Part shown: piece by piece, positions 50,215 through 60,374 of the stretch
How the letters are laid out: each line of letters begins with the position of its first letter
Position numbering within the stretch: the first letter of the stretch is position 1
From: Serinicoccus profundi
Lineage (GTDB): Bacteria > Actinomycetota > Actinomycetes > Actinomycetales > Dermatophilaceae
Direction of reading: 5' to 3'
Length of the DNA stretch: 64,000 bases
NCBI RefSeq assembly: GCF_008001015.1
Contig: NZ_CP042862.1
Coordinates: forward strand, 2,356,001 to 2,420,000
Translations under genes and position numbers: made by a program
Notes under the pieces: model-generated
The model's database searches: none
Seen by the model: only the letters and a program-made list of their open reading frames with translations
Told to the model about the DNA's origin: nothing

Positions 50215-50847
50215 ATGGCAGCACCCAAGGCATCCTCGGTCGCCTACGCCGAGGACTTCATCGCCCCCCATCCCGTCATCGAGTCGGCCCAGCGCCGCGG
50301 CGAGGAGCTCGGCGCGACCCCGCTCGGCAACGGGGCCGGCGCCACGCTGCGGCTGCTGGCCGCGGCCGTGCAGGCGGCGCACGTCGTGGAGGTCGGCACC
50401 GGCGCGGGGAGCTCAGGCCTGTGGCTGCTGCAGGGCATGCCGCGCGACGGCATCCTCACGACGATCGACAGCGACCCGGAGCACCAGCGCGCGGCCCGTG
50501 AGGCGTATGCCGCGGCCGGCATCCCCCCGCAGCGCACCCGCGTCATCAGCGGCGACGCGGCCGCGGTCCTCGGTCGCCTCACCGACGGCGCCTACGACCT
50601 CGTCCTCGTGGACGCCGACAAGGACGGCTACCCGGTCTACGTGGAAGCCGCCCTGCGGCTGCTGCGGCCGGGCGGGCTGCTCATCCTCGACAACATGCTG
50701 TGGCACGACAAGGTGGCCGACCCGGCCGCCCGCGACGAAACCACGACCATCCTGCGCGACCTCGGCAAGAGCCTGCGCGACGAGGACGGCCTCGTGCCGG
50801 CCCTGCTGCCCGTGGGGGACGGGCTCTTCGTCGCCGTCAAGCGATGA
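50215..50847 (+). CDS. SAM-dependent O-methyltransferase (CCoAOMT-like)
   Basis: 210 residues, class I methyltransferase. The SAM site is VVEVGTGAGSSGLWLL; the metal-binding part LVLVDADKDGYPVYVEAALRLLRPGGLLI followed by DNMLWHDKV is typical of cation-dependent catechol/CoA-ester O-methyltransferases. It matches Rv1220c by position, divergent from sigE. Substrate unknown. ATG 50215 has TAGGCT seven bases upstream (leaderless type). Confidence 0.92.
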   Translation: MAAPKASSVAYAEDFIAPHPVIESAQRRGEELGATPLGNGAGATLRLLAAAVQAAHVVEVGTGAGSSGLWLLQGMPRDGILTTIDSDPEHQRAAREAYAAAGIPPQRTRVISGDAAAVLGRLTDGAYDLVLVDADKDGYPVYVEAALRLLRPGGLLILDNMLWHDKVADPAARDETTTILRDLGKSLRDEDGLVPALLPVGDGLFVAVKR

Positions 50848-50855
50848 GCAACGCA

Positions 50856-50890
50856 AGAGCCCCCGGACGACACCCGCGTCCAGGGGCTCT
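50856..50890. terminator. Bidirectional terminator between methyltransferase and DUF3117 genes
   Basis: AGAGCCCC and GGGGCTCT pair, with an inner GGACG/CGTCC stem. It lies 9 bases after the methyltransferase stop and faces the end of the DUF3117 gene. Confidence 0.7.
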
Positions 50891-50922
50891 GCTGTGCCGA
50901 CAGTGCTGCGGCGACGTCGGTC

Positions 50923-51090
50923 TCAGCCGACGCAGTCCTTGATGGCATCACCGAGGGCACTGGCTTCCTCGGCGTTCATCTCGACGACGAGCCGGCCACC
51001 GCCTTCTAGAGGCATCCGCAGGACGATGCCGCGGCCCTCCTTGGTCACTTCCAGCGGACCGTCCCCGGTGCGAGGCTTCATTGCTGCCAT
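50923..51090 (-). CDS. DUF3117 small conserved actinobacterial protein
   Basis: 55 residues, beginning MAAMKPRTGDGPLEVTKEGR and containing MPLEGGGRLVVEMNAEEA. This is an almost invariant actinobacterial protein of unknown function, always about this size. ATG 51090 follows GAGGAAGGG. It is monocistronic, with a shared terminator at 50856-50890. Confidence 0.93.
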   Translation of the reverse strand: MAAMKPRTGDGPLEVTKEGRGIVLRMPLEGGGRLVVEMNAEEASALGDAIKDCVG

Positions 51091-51223
51091 GGTTGCCCTT
51101 CCTCGTGGCGCGGCCTGAGCCGCTCGTCCGCCGCGGTGTCGACGGAGCCATTCCCCCACGATTATCCCCCCTCGCTCGCGCCGTGCCTAATCGGGGTGGC
51201 CCGGTGTGGGGCACACTGTCACC

Positions 51224-52012
51224 GTGCACGCCCGCTCCGCCGTCGTCGATCTTTTCGGCGACCACCTGCGGCGACGTGGCTGGTGGGCCCCGGTGTCGGC
51301 GCTGCTCGCCCTCACCGCGACGGTCGACGTGGCGGGCCCGGCGACCCGCACCGCGATCTCCCGGCTCGTGGCCCAGGGGTGGCTCGAGGCGCGCTCTGAG
51401 TCGGGGGTGCGGGGGTATGCCGCGAGCGCGCGGGCGCGCCAGCGCTGGGAGCGGGCGCACGACCGTGTCTACGCCACCGCACCGCCCGCCTGGGACGGAC
51501 AGTGGCACATGGTGCACGTCGACTCCGGGGGCGACCGTCGCCGTCGCGAACAGGTGACCCGGACCCTGACCTACCTCGGGTACGGCCGGCTGGGGTCCGG
51601 CGGCTGGGTCAGTCCCCGCCCCAGCCCAGAGCTCGAGCCCTCGCTCGCCCCCCTCGGGGTGGGCTGGGTGGCGGTGCACGGCGCCCTGACCCCCGCGCAG
51701 CACGCGGCCGGGCTGGCCGACCGCGTGTGGGACCTGGGCGGCCTCGCGCAGGAGCACCGGCGTTTCGCCGCAGGTCTCGCTCCCCCCTCAGGGGTGACTG
51801 GCCTCGGCCCCGAGCGCGCCTACCGCGAGCGCACGATCCTCGTCCACGAGTGGCGACGCTTCCTCTTCCGGGACCCCGACCTGCCGCCAGAGGTGCTCCC
51901 CCACGACTGGCCCGGCCACCAGGCCCGTCGCCACTTCCTGGCCCTGGCGGCCGCGCTGGCCCCGGCCGCCGACCGCCACGTCGATGACGTGCTCGACGCG
52001 GCGAGCCGATAG
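51224..52012 (+). CDS. paaX: PaaX-family transcriptional regulator
   Basis: About 262 residues. The N-terminal winged-helix reads ARSAVVDLFGDHLRRRGWW then LLALTATVDVAGPATRTAIS; the middle domain has WDGQWHMVHVD, and the C-terminal part has LVHEWRRFLFRDPDLPPEVLP, all PaaX landmarks. PaaX represses phenylacetate genes until phenylacetyl-CoA binds. GTG 51224 is favoured (a CACACT hexamer six bases upstream suggests a leaderless start); GTG 51206 is the alternative. An enoyl-CoA hydratase gene starts 9 bases later, a plausible target. Confidence 0.87.
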   Translation: MHARSAVVDLFGDHLRRRGWWAPVSALLALTATVDVAGPATRTAISRLVAQGWLEARSESGVRGYAASARARQRWERAHDRVYATAPPAWDGQWHMVHVDSGGDRRRREQVTRTLTYLGYGRLGSGGWVSPRPSPELEPSLAPLGVGWVAVHGALTPAQHAAGLADRVWDLGGLAQEHRRFAAGLAPPSGVTGLGPERAYRERTILVHEWRRFLFRDPDLPPEVLPHDWPGHQARRHFLALAAALAPAADRHVDDVLDAASR

Positions 52013-52021
52013 GTTGACCGG

Positions 52022-52826
52022 ATGAGCACCGCTGCCTCACCCGTCCAGGTCGAGCGCGACGCCGACACCGGTGTCGCGGTCGTCCGGCTCGACCGCCCCG
52101 ACGCGATGAACTCCCTCGACGTGGCGACCAAGGAAGCCCTCCTCGCGGCACTGCACGCGGTTGCCGAGGACGCCGACGTCCGCTGCGTGGTCCTCACCGG
52201 GACCGGCCGGGCCTTCTGCGTCGGGCAGGACCTCAAGGAGCACGTCACCCTGCTGGCCGAGGACGCCGAGGCGTTGTGGCGCACGGTCGCCGAGCACTAC
52301 AACCCTGTGGTGGAGCTGCTGGCGACCATGGACAAGCCGGTCCTCGCGGCGGTCAACGGCGTGGCCGCCGGCGCGGGCGCGGCCTTCGCCTTCGCCTGCG
52401 ACCTGCGCTACGTCGCGGACTCCGCCGGGTTCAACCTCGCCTTCACCGGCATCGCCCTCTCCTGCGACTCCGGCACCTCCTGGTCCCTCCCGCGGCTCAT
52501 CGGCACCGCCCGCGCCAAGGAGCTCCTGCTCTTCCCCCGGACGGTCCCCTCGCAGGAGGCGCTCACCCTCGGGCTCGCCACCGAGGTCGTCCCGGACGAG
52601 GACCTCATGGGCCGGGTGATGGAGGTCGCGCGCCGGCTGGCGGCCGGTCCGACGCTCGCCTACGGCGCCGTGCGGCGGGCGGTCGCCTTCTCCGCCGGGC
52701 ACGGCCTCGCCGAGTCGCTCGAGGTCGAGGAGTCGCTCATGACCAGGACGGGCACGAGCGCCGACCATCGCGCCGCCGTCGCGGCCCTTCCTGGCCAAGG
52801 AGAAGCCGGTCTTCTCGGGCCGCTGA
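52022..52826 (+). pseudogene. Enoyl-CoA hydratase/isomerase (PaaG-like) with a 3' frameshift
   Basis: A crotonase of about 268 residues if repaired. The oxyanion-hole motifs GRAFCVGQDLKEH and NGVAAGAGAAFAFACDLRYV are intact, as is SCDSGTSWSLPRLIG of the PaaG/isomerase group. At 52785-52787 (run CCC) one extra C moves the frame; as read, the ORF continues to 52873 with an atypical tail. Removing one C restores the usual crotonase ending FLAKEKPVFSGR with its stop at 52826 and removes an overlap with the next gene. ATG 52022 has TAGGTT six bases upstream. Confidence 0.8.
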
Positions 52827-52838
52827 CCCCCTCCCCGG

Positions 52839-54084
52839 TCATGGCGGGTAGTCGCTGGGTGGCTCGAACCTGAAGAGGTACCACCCCCACCACACCTGCC
52901 AGCCGATCATGAGCCCCGCCAGCACGACGGTGCGGACGACGAGCAGCCACCTGGGGGTGTCCCGCCCGGTGCCCGGCGCCCACCCCGCCCCCGCGAGCAC
53001 GACGAAGAGCGGGAAGAGCAGCATGAGGTAGCGGTAGAGGCTCGTCCACGGGTCGAGGGCCGCGAAGAGGTAGAACGCGTAGCCCAGGCACCACGTGCGC
53101 AGGGGCCAGGCCGAGCCCGGCGGCCCACGGCCCCAGCACGGCGAGCACGAGCAGCCCGAGGCCCGCCGCGAGGACCACGAGGCCCAGGAGGTCGCCCCAG
53201 AGCCACTGCGCACGCTCGATGCTCGGCAGGAAGGGCTGCACATCCTCGCCGCCGCGCCAGGCGGACATGGTCGAGGTGTAGGCGTCCGCGCGGCCCGTCC
53301 GCAGCCAGGCGATGCCCGGCCACACCAGGCCCGCGAGCCCGCACCCCACCAGGGCGGCCGCCATCCCGGCATACTCCCGGGGCGACACGGGTCGACTCCC
53401 CCGCCGCCTCCACCGGGCGACCACGACCACGAGGGCCACGAGCCCCAGCGGCAGGGCGACCGGCCGCGCCAGACCGGTGAGCAGGGCCACCACCCCGGCC
53501 GCCCACCAGCGCTCCCGCACGAGCAGCCACAGGGCGGCCGCGAGCACGAGCAGCGCGAGCGACTCGGTGTAGGCGACCTGGAAGGTCGGGGAGCTCGGGT
53601 AGGCGCCGAGGAGCGCCACCCCGGCCAGGGCACCAGCGGCGCCGACCCGCTCGCGGAGCAGGCCGGCGACGACGAGAGCGGCGGCATACCCCAGGAGCGT
53701 GGCGACGACCGGGCCGGCGACCGCGAACGGCCACCCGGTGAGCGCCATGAGACCGCGGGCCAGGAGCGGGAAGGTCGGGTAGAAGGCCCACGGGTTCTGC
53801 CGGACCTCCCCGTCGGCGCCCACCGGCAGGTCGTCGGGATAGCCCTCGGTGGCGATCCGCTCGTACCACTGCCCGTCCCACAGGGTCGCGAACTGGAAGT
53901 AGAGCCCCACCCCCGGGTCGTCGTAGACGGACGGGTCCTGGTGGTCGTGGGCCAACCGCACGAGGATCACCGTGCTGATGCCCCGCAGCACCGTCCACAG
54001 GAGCAGGACGGCCCCGGCGAAGCGCAGGGTCCCGCGGTGGCGGGCGACCCTCCCCGGTGCCCGCCCGGGGGCGGCCAGGGTCAT
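52839..54084 (-). pseudogene. GT-C family membrane mannosyltransferase (PIG-V-like), frameshifted
   Basis: About 415 residues if repaired, with 8-9 membrane helices. LWDGQWYERIATEGYP near residue 70 and NPWAFYPTFPLLARGL are typical of PIG-V/GT76-like mannosyltransferases of actinobacteria. At the run GGGG (53102-53105, plus strand) an extra base moves the frame after GLGLA; the correct frame continues with RTWCLGYAFYLFAALDPW, SLYRYLMLLFPLFVVLAG and ends PSDYPP at 52839. A sequencing error or real inactivation is possible. ATG 54084 overlaps the tag stop (ATGA). Confidence 0.78.
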
Positions 54085-54716
54085 GAGGTCGCGCGCATCT
54101 CCGGCAGCCGGGCCCCGGACCGGGAGGAACCCGCCCGGAAGCATCCGACGAGATGGTCATCGACGAGTCCGCAGGCCTGCATGGCGGCATACAGCGTCGT
54201 GGGGCCCACCTGCTCGAAGCCGACCTTGCGCAGCCGCTTGGCGAGCAGCTCGGACTCCGTCGTCTGGGTGGGGACGTCGGCGAAGACGCGGGGGCGCGGC
54301 GTCGGCTCAGGAGCGTGGGTCCACAGGAGCTCCTCGAGCCCGCCGTGCTCGCGCAGCTCCAGGGTCGCCCGGGCGTTGGCGACGGTGGCCTCGATCTTGC
54401 GCCGGTTGCGGACGATGGACTCGTCGGTGAGCAGCCGCTGCACGTCGGCCTCGGTATACCGGGCCACGACCTCGGCGTCGAAGTCGGCGAAAGCGCGGCG
54501 GAAGCCCGGTCGCTTGCGCAGGATCACCAGCCAGGACAGCCCGGTCTGGAAGCCCTCCAGGCACAGCCGCTCCAGCAACGCCGCCTCGCCGTGCACGGGC
54601 TTGCCCCACTCACGGTCGTGGTAGTCGCGGTAGTCCGCATGGTGGATCCCGGGCCACCCGCACCGGGTCACCCCGTCCGGACCGACCGTGAGATCCGGCT
54701 GTCGCACGTCGTTCAT
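54081..54716 (-). CDS. tag: DNA-3-methyladenine glycosylase I
   Basis: 211 residues. The family pattern is clear: RCGWPGIHHADYRDYHDREW, HGEAALLERLCLEGFQTGLS then WLVILRKRPGFRRAF, IVRNRRKIEATVANA, FADVPTQTTESELLAKRLRK and GFEQVGPTTLYAAMQACGLV followed by DDHLVGCF, which supplies the zinc ligands. It excises 3-methyladenine from alkylated DNA. It is coupled by ATGA overlaps to the DivIVA-like gene before and the GT-C gene after. Confidence 0.96.
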   Translation of the reverse strand: MNDVRQPDLTVGPDGVTRCGWPGIHHADYRDYHDREWGKPVHGEAALLERLCLEGFQTGLSWLVILRKRPGFRRAFADFDAEVVARYTEADVQRLLTDESIVRNRRKIEATVANARATLELREHGGLEELLWTHAPEPTPRPRVFADVPTQTTESELLAKRLRKVGFEQVGPTTLYAAMQACGLVDDHLVGCFRAGSSRSGARLPEMRATS

Positions 54717-55048
54717 CGCTCCCCCTCGGCCGTCGTCGCGCGGTGCTCCGCGGCGGGCCGTGCCCCCCGGAGCCGGTCGATCTCGGCGTCCCGTTCTGCC
54801 AGTTCCTCCACGAGCCGCTCCAGGGCGGCGTCCACCTGGTGCATGCGATATCCCCGCAGTGCCTGGTCGAAGCGCAGCGCGCGGACGTCGTGCGGTCCCA
54901 CCGGCCCGGCCCCCAGCCCTCGTGCGGACTGCGTGTCGACCCCGGCAGGCACGCCGGGCACCTCACGGCGGGTGACCGCCCACGCCAGCAGCGCGCCGAG
55001 GACGACCACCGCGGAGACGACCCCGAGGATGATCACGGCACAGATCAT
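54713..55048 (-). CDS. DivIVA-domain membrane protein
   Basis: 111 residues. One N-terminal membrane helix (MICAVIILGVVSAVVVLGAL), then a single DivIVA repeat, DVRALRFDQALRGYRMHQVD, followed by a short coiled coil (AALERLVEELAERDAEIDRL). The VRxLRFxxALRGYRxxQVD pattern is common in short actinobacterial DivIVA-like proteins of unknown role, possibly at poles or septum. ATGA overlap with tag. Confidence 0.85.
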   Translation of the reverse strand: MICAVIILGVVSAVVVLGALLAWAVTRREVPGVPAGVDTQSARGLGAGPVGPHDVRALRFDQALRGYRMHQVDAALERLVEELAERDAEIDRLRGARPAAEHRATTAEGER

Positions 55049-55094
55049 GGCACGTCAGGAGGGTGGTGACGGACACCGCCCCCGGTCGGCGCCC

Positions 55095-55850
55095 TCAGAC
55101 GTCGCGTCGCTCCGGCGCCGGGCGTCGCTGGCGACGGGTCGTGACCCAGCGCACCACCTCGTCGACGTCATCGGTGACCTGCAGAAGGTCCAGGTCACCC
55201 GGGGAGATCATGCCCTCGGCGAGCAGCGTCGCCTCCAACCAGTCGAGCAGCGGCGCCCAGTAGTCGCGCCCCACGAGCACGATCGGGAAGTTGGTCACCT
55301 TGCCGGTCTGGATGAGGGTGACGGCCTCGAAGAGCTCGTCGAGCGTGCCGACCCCGCCGGGCAGCACGACGAAGCCCTCGGAATACTTGACGAACATCGT
55401 CTTGCGGACGAAGAAGTAGCGGAAGTTGACGCCCAGGTCGACGAAGTCGTTGAGGCCCGTCTCGAAGGGAAGCTCGATGCCCAGCCCGACCGAGGTCCCG
55501 CCCGCCGCGGACGCACCCTTGTTGGCCGCCTCCATGGCGCCCGGGCCACCGCCGGTGATGACGGCATACCCCGCCTCCACGAGCGCCCGGCCGACCCGCT
55601 CGCCGAGCGCGTAGTAGGGGTGGTCGACCGGGGTCCGCGCCGAACCGAAGACCGCGACCGCCGGGCCGATCTCGGCCAGGGCGCCGAACCCCTCGACGAA
55701 CTCCGCCTGGATCCGCATGACCCGCCACGGGTCGGAGTGCACCCAGTCGGCGGGGCCGGCGTCGTCCAGGAGCCGTTGGTCGGTCGTGGTCTGCGGGACC
55801 TGCGTGCCCCGGAGGGTCACCGGTCCCTTGTGGTAGTCACGGCGGGTCAC
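55095..55850 (-). CDS. LOG-family (TIGR00730) Rossmann protein, probable nucleotide 5'-monophosphate phosphoribohydrolase
   Basis: 251 residues. GGGPGAMEAANKGASAAGGT and PGGVGTLDELFEAVTLIQTG are the two LOG signatures, with the catalytic Arg/Glu pattern. Relatives release cytokinin-like bases from nucleotides or act as purine/pyrimidine nucleotidases. The N-terminal 60 residues (RRDYHKGPVTLRGTQVP) are typical of the larger actinobacterial form. GTG 55850 has TAGGGT seven bases upstream (leaderless type). Confidence 0.9.
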   Translation of the reverse strand: MTRRDYHKGPVTLRGTQVPQTTTDQRLLDDAGPADWVHSDPWRVMRIQAEFVEGFGALAEIGPAVAVFGSARTPVDHPYYALGERVGRALVEAGYAVITGGGPGAMEAANKGASAAGGTSVGLGIELPFETGLNDFVDLGVNFRYFFVRKTMFVKYSEGFVVLPGGVGTLDELFEAVTLIQTGKVTNFPIVLVGRDYWAPLLDWLEATLLAEGMISPGDLDLLQVTDDVDEVVRWVTTRRQRRPAPERRDV

Positions 55851-55907
55851 CCCACCGACCCTACGCCAGTGCCGGGAGGCGGGCAGGTGCCCTCCTAGAC
55901 TGGTGCG

Positions 55908-56753
55908 GTGCCTCGTTCGACGACCGCCCGTCTGCTGATCCCCGCGCTCGTCATCGGGGGCAGCGCGACCGCTGCGGTGCTCGGCACGCGCTGGGTCGCC
56001 AGCGAGCTCGCGCCGCAGCACTGCACCTTCGTCGCGGCCGACCAGGAGGTCCGGCTCACGCCGGAGCAGGCGGCCAACGCCGCCACCATCGCCGCCGTGT
56101 CGGTGCAGAGGGGCCTGCCCCCACGCGCCGCCACCATCGCCCTGGCCACCGCGATCCAGGAGAGCAAGCTGCGCAACCTGCGCTACGGCGATGCCGACAG
56201 CCAGGGCCTGTTCCAGCAGCGCCCGAGCCAGGGATGGGGCACGGTCGAGCAGATCACCGACCCGGTCTACGCCAGCAACGCCTTCTACGACGAGCTCATC
56301 GAGGTGCAGGGGTGGGACGAGGGCGTGGTCACCGAGGTGGCGCAGGAGGTGCAGCGCAGCGCCTTCCCCGACGCGTATGCCGACCACGAGTGGGAGGGCC
56401 GCGTGCTCGCCTCCGTCCTCACCGGGCAGGAGGGCACGGCGACCGACCTACGCTGCCGCCTCGGCGACACCGCGGGAGGGGGATCAGCGGGCCAGGTGGC
56501 CGACAAGGCGGCCACGCAGCTCGGGATCACGGGCACGATCGAGGGTGCGCTGGTGCGCCTGGAGGCCGGCGACCCCGCACGCGCCTGGGCCGCCGCGACC
56601 TGGGCGGTGAGCCACGCGCAGGCCGAGGACGTCATCAGCGTGCAGGTGCAGGATCGCACCTGGGAACGCTCGTCCGGGGAGTGGTCGCAGAACGCCGATG
56701 ACGACGGGGCGGCGAGCACGTCGCCGACCACCGTCGTCATCGAGATGGGCTGA
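55908..56753 (+). CDS. Secreted lysozyme/transglycosylase-like protein (often mislabelled heavy metal transporter)
   Basis: 281 residues. One N-terminal membrane helix or signal anchor (about 8-27). The core, ATIALATAIQESKLRNLRYG then DSQGLFQQRPSQGWGT and DPVYASNAFYDELIEVQGWD, has the lysozyme-fold pattern: a Glu in AIQESKL and the SxGLFQxRPSxGWG loop seen in actinobacterial muralytic proteins. The C-terminal domain (about 190-281) has no recognised motif. GTG 55908 has TAGACT six bases upstream (leaderless type). It is convergent with gltA, 6 bases apart. Confidence 0.75.
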   Translation: MPRSTTARLLIPALVIGGSATAAVLGTRWVASELAPQHCTFVAADQEVRLTPEQAANAATIAAVSVQRGLPPRAATIALATAIQESKLRNLRYGDADSQGLFQQRPSQGWGTVEQITDPVYASNAFYDELIEVQGWDEGVVTEVAQEVQRSAFPDAYADHEWEGRVLASVLTGQEGTATDLRCRLGDTAGGGSAGQVADKAATQLGITGTIEGALVRLEAGDPARAWAAATWAVSHAQAEDVISVQVQDRTWERSSGEWSQNADDDGAASTSPTTVVIEMG

Positions 56754-56759
56754 GCGGGC

Positions 56760-58061
<1,302 letters not shown>

Positions 58062-58101
58062 GAGGTCCTCCTGGTCGGGGTGGGCCGGGCGAGGGTGCGG
58101 G

Positions 58102-58428
58102 TCACTCGTCGTGCGACTGCGGCGGCAGCGCGGCGACGATCGGGTGGTCCTTGGCGATGACGCCCATCTTGGCGGCACCACCCGGGCTGCCCAGGTCGTC
58201 AAAGAACTCGACGTTGGCCTTGTAGTAGTCCGCCCACTCCTCCGGGACGTCGTCCTCGTAGTAGATCGCCTCGACCGGGCAGACCGGCTCGCAGGCACCA
58301 CAGTCCACGCACTCGTCCGGGTGGATGTAGAGGGAGCGTTCACCCTCGTAGATGCAGTCGACCGGGCACTCCTCGATGCAGGCCTTGTCCTTCAGGTCTA
58401 CGCAGGGCTGGGCGATCACGTAGGTCAT
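58102..58428 (-). CDS. fdxA: 7Fe ferredoxin FdxA
   Basis: 108 residues. The first cluster site is [20 protein letters not shown]; the second CxxCxxCxxxCP motif is [16 protein letters not shown]. This is the 3Fe-4S/4Fe-4S ferredoxin pattern with an actinobacterial C-terminal extension. ATG 58428 lies six bases after TAGTCT, so the mRNA is probably leaderless; an in-frame GTG at 58434 falls between and is not favoured. Actinobacteria usually have dapC next to fdxA; here citrate synthase follows. Confidence 0.95.
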   Translation of the reverse strand: MTYVIAQPCVDLKDKACIEECPVDCIYEGERSLYIHPDECVDCGACEPVCPVEAIYYEDDVPEEWADYYKANVEFFDDLGSPGGAAKMGVIAKDHPIVAALPPQSHDE

Positions 58429-58503
58429 GGGCACAGACTACGGCGTCCCGGCGCCCGGTCACCTCACGGGGTTGCCCGGCGCCGCAGCCCGGCCGTCGAG
58501 GGC

Positions 58504-60318
58504 TCAGCGACCCGGCGCCGAGGGGTTGGTGCACACGATCTCGTCGGCCGGCTCGTAGGTCGTGGTGAAGTCGTCGCGGCGGACCTCCTCACCGCCCTGG
58601 AGCAGGACCCGGATGTTGCGGATCGTGAATCCGTCCTCGGGGGCCTGGGTGACGCACTCCTCGCCGTCGTCCTCGCGGCGCTCCCCCTCGGTGATGTTCT
58701 GCCGCTCCCCGTCGATGGTGCGCACGGTGTAGCGCCGGTCCCCGAGGAAGACCATGTGGATCTCGTCGCCGCTGATCCACGTGCGCACGACCACCGGGGT
58801 GTCCGTGTCGTTGGTCCAGAGGTTGTCGATGTAGGGGATGGCGAGGGTCGCCTCGCGCCCGGCCGGGTAGCGCGGGATGTAGAACGTGTGGGTGGTGTGC
58901 GCGTCCAGCTGGACGCCGGCGAACCACGAGGCGTTGAAGACGACCGTGGAGATCTGCGACAGCCCCCCGCCCAGGCCCATGACCAGCTGCCCGTCGACGA
59001 TGACGGGAGCCTCGGCATACCCCGCCTCCTCGCTGATCTCCCCGAGCGCGGCGCCGAGGCTGAACTGCTCCCCCGGCATGACGACCGTGCCGTTGACGTT
59101 GGTGACGCCGGCCCGCAGGTTGGCCGTGCGCGCCTCGTAGTCCGGGCCGCTGGGGAACTGGGAGACGAAGGAGGACATCTCCGAGAAGCTCCACCCGCGG
59201 GCGGTCTCGTTGGAGATCTGGGGTCGGACGGTGTCGATCGTCGCCGCCACGGTCCGCCCCTCCCCGGTCTCCTGCAGCGCCGCCTCGACAGCGTCGACCA
59301 GGCCGTCCTCGGCCAGGGCGTAGCCGACCTGGCCCCGGACCACCTCGACCGAGGAGCCGGCGAGGCGCACGCTGGCGTCCCGCGGGCCACGCTCCAGCCG
59401 ACCCAGGTCCTGGCGGATCCGCGCCAGGGTGGCCTCCTCGTCGATGACGAGGGAGAGGGCGCCCTCGCTCTGCTCGACGCTCAGGAGCCCGAGCAGGTCG
59501 CGACGGGCCAGCTCGGCGGTCGCCTCCCGCTCCCCGTCGCCATCGCCACGGGTGGCCTCGACGACCACCGGGGCGTCGAGGGCCGGGTCGAGGACCTCGG
59601 CGGTGAACCGGTCGATCTCCTCGGAGGTCAGGTCGGGGCGCTGCCCGGTGGCGACCGCGGGCAGGGTGCGGCTCTCGAGGTCCTCGTCGTCCCAGACCTG
59701 CTCGACCCAGGCCTGCTCGAGCTCTTCGACGGTCGGGGCGACCTCCAGCGTCCGCCCGTCGCGGGCCTGTGCGACCTCGACGCCGTCCGCCGTGAGGGCG
59801 AGCTCGCCGTCCACCGGCTCGGTGTCGTAGTCCTCGGCGAGCCGGGTGACCTGGGCCTTCAGTGCCGCACGGTCGACGGCGCCGTAGAGCGGCAGGTCAC
59901 GGTCGGCGCCCGCGACGTGGTCCCACAGCCGGGCGGGGTGGAAGGACAGCCCGGTGACCCCGCGCAGCGTGCGGTCGAGGTCGAGCGAGAGCCCAGCGTC
60001 CTCCGGGACGACCTCGAGCTGCTCGGCGTCCTCCGCCGGGACTCCGTCGGGGCGCAGGGTGAGCGTGATCGGCTCCGTCGTGCGGTCGGCGAACTCGCGC
60101 GTCAGCTCGGCGCGGGCCTCGTCCTCGGTGAGCGACCCGATCTCCACCCCGGCCACGCTGACCCCCGCTGGTGGGCGGTCCTGGAAGTAGAAGGCGGCAC
60201 CGACGTAGATGACCCCGAGCACGAGCAGCGCAGCGGCCAACCGGCCCACGACGGCCCACCAGCCGCGGCCGTCGCCCTCCTCACGGAGGGTTCCTGGTCG
60301 ATCGGTGGCGTCAGCCAT
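58504..60318 (-). CDS. VanW-family cell-wall-associated protein with peptidoglycan-binding-like repeats
   Basis: 604 residues. One membrane helix (about 25-45), two PG_binding_4-type repeats (about 80-190 and 215-350), then the VanW domain: NLRAGVTNVNGTVVMPGEQF, GYAEAPVIVDGQLVMGLGGG and LSQISTVVFNASWFAGV. The C-terminal part holds EDDGEECVTQAPEDG. VanW proteins are linked to cell-wall metabolism, but biochemistry is not settled; the domain faces outside. ATG 60318 has GGAG nearby. Confidence 0.9.
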   Translation of the reverse strand: MADATDRPGTLREEGDGRGWWAVVGRLAAALLVLGVIYVGAAFYFQDRPPAGVSVAGVEIGSLTEDEARAELTREFADRTTEPITLTLRPDGVPAEDAEQLEVVPEDAGLSLDLDRTLRGVTGLSFHPARLWDHVAGADRDLPLYGAVDRAALKAQVTRLAEDYDTEPVDGELALTADGVEVAQARDGRTLEVAPTVEELEQAWVEQVWDDEDLESRTLPAVATGQRPDLTSEEIDRFTAEVLDPALDAPVVVEATRGDGDGEREATAELARRDLLGLLSVEQSEGALSLVIDEEATLARIRQDLGRLERGPRDASVRLAGSSVEVVRGQVGYALAEDGLVDAVEAALQETGEGRTVAATIDTVRPQISNETARGWSFSEMSSFVSQFPSGPDYEARTANLRAGVTNVNGTVVMPGEQFSLGAALGEISEEAGYAEAPVIVDGQLVMGLGGGLSQISTVVFNASWFAGVQLDAHTTHTFYIPRYPAGREATLAIPYIDNLWTNDTDTPVVVRTWISGDEIHMVFLGDRRYTVRTIDGERQNITEGERREDDGEECVTQAPEDGFTIRNIRVLLQGGEEVRRDDFTTTYEPADEIVCTNPSAPGR

Positions 60319-60374
60319 CTGCGCTCCGTCCCTGTGGTGCGGTCCCTGTCACGGTGGTGCCGCCGACCACCCGG

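Noticed and set aside
55908-56753. Heavy metal transporter annotation for this gene
   Set aside because: One membrane helix only and a lysozyme-like motif; there are no metal-transport features.
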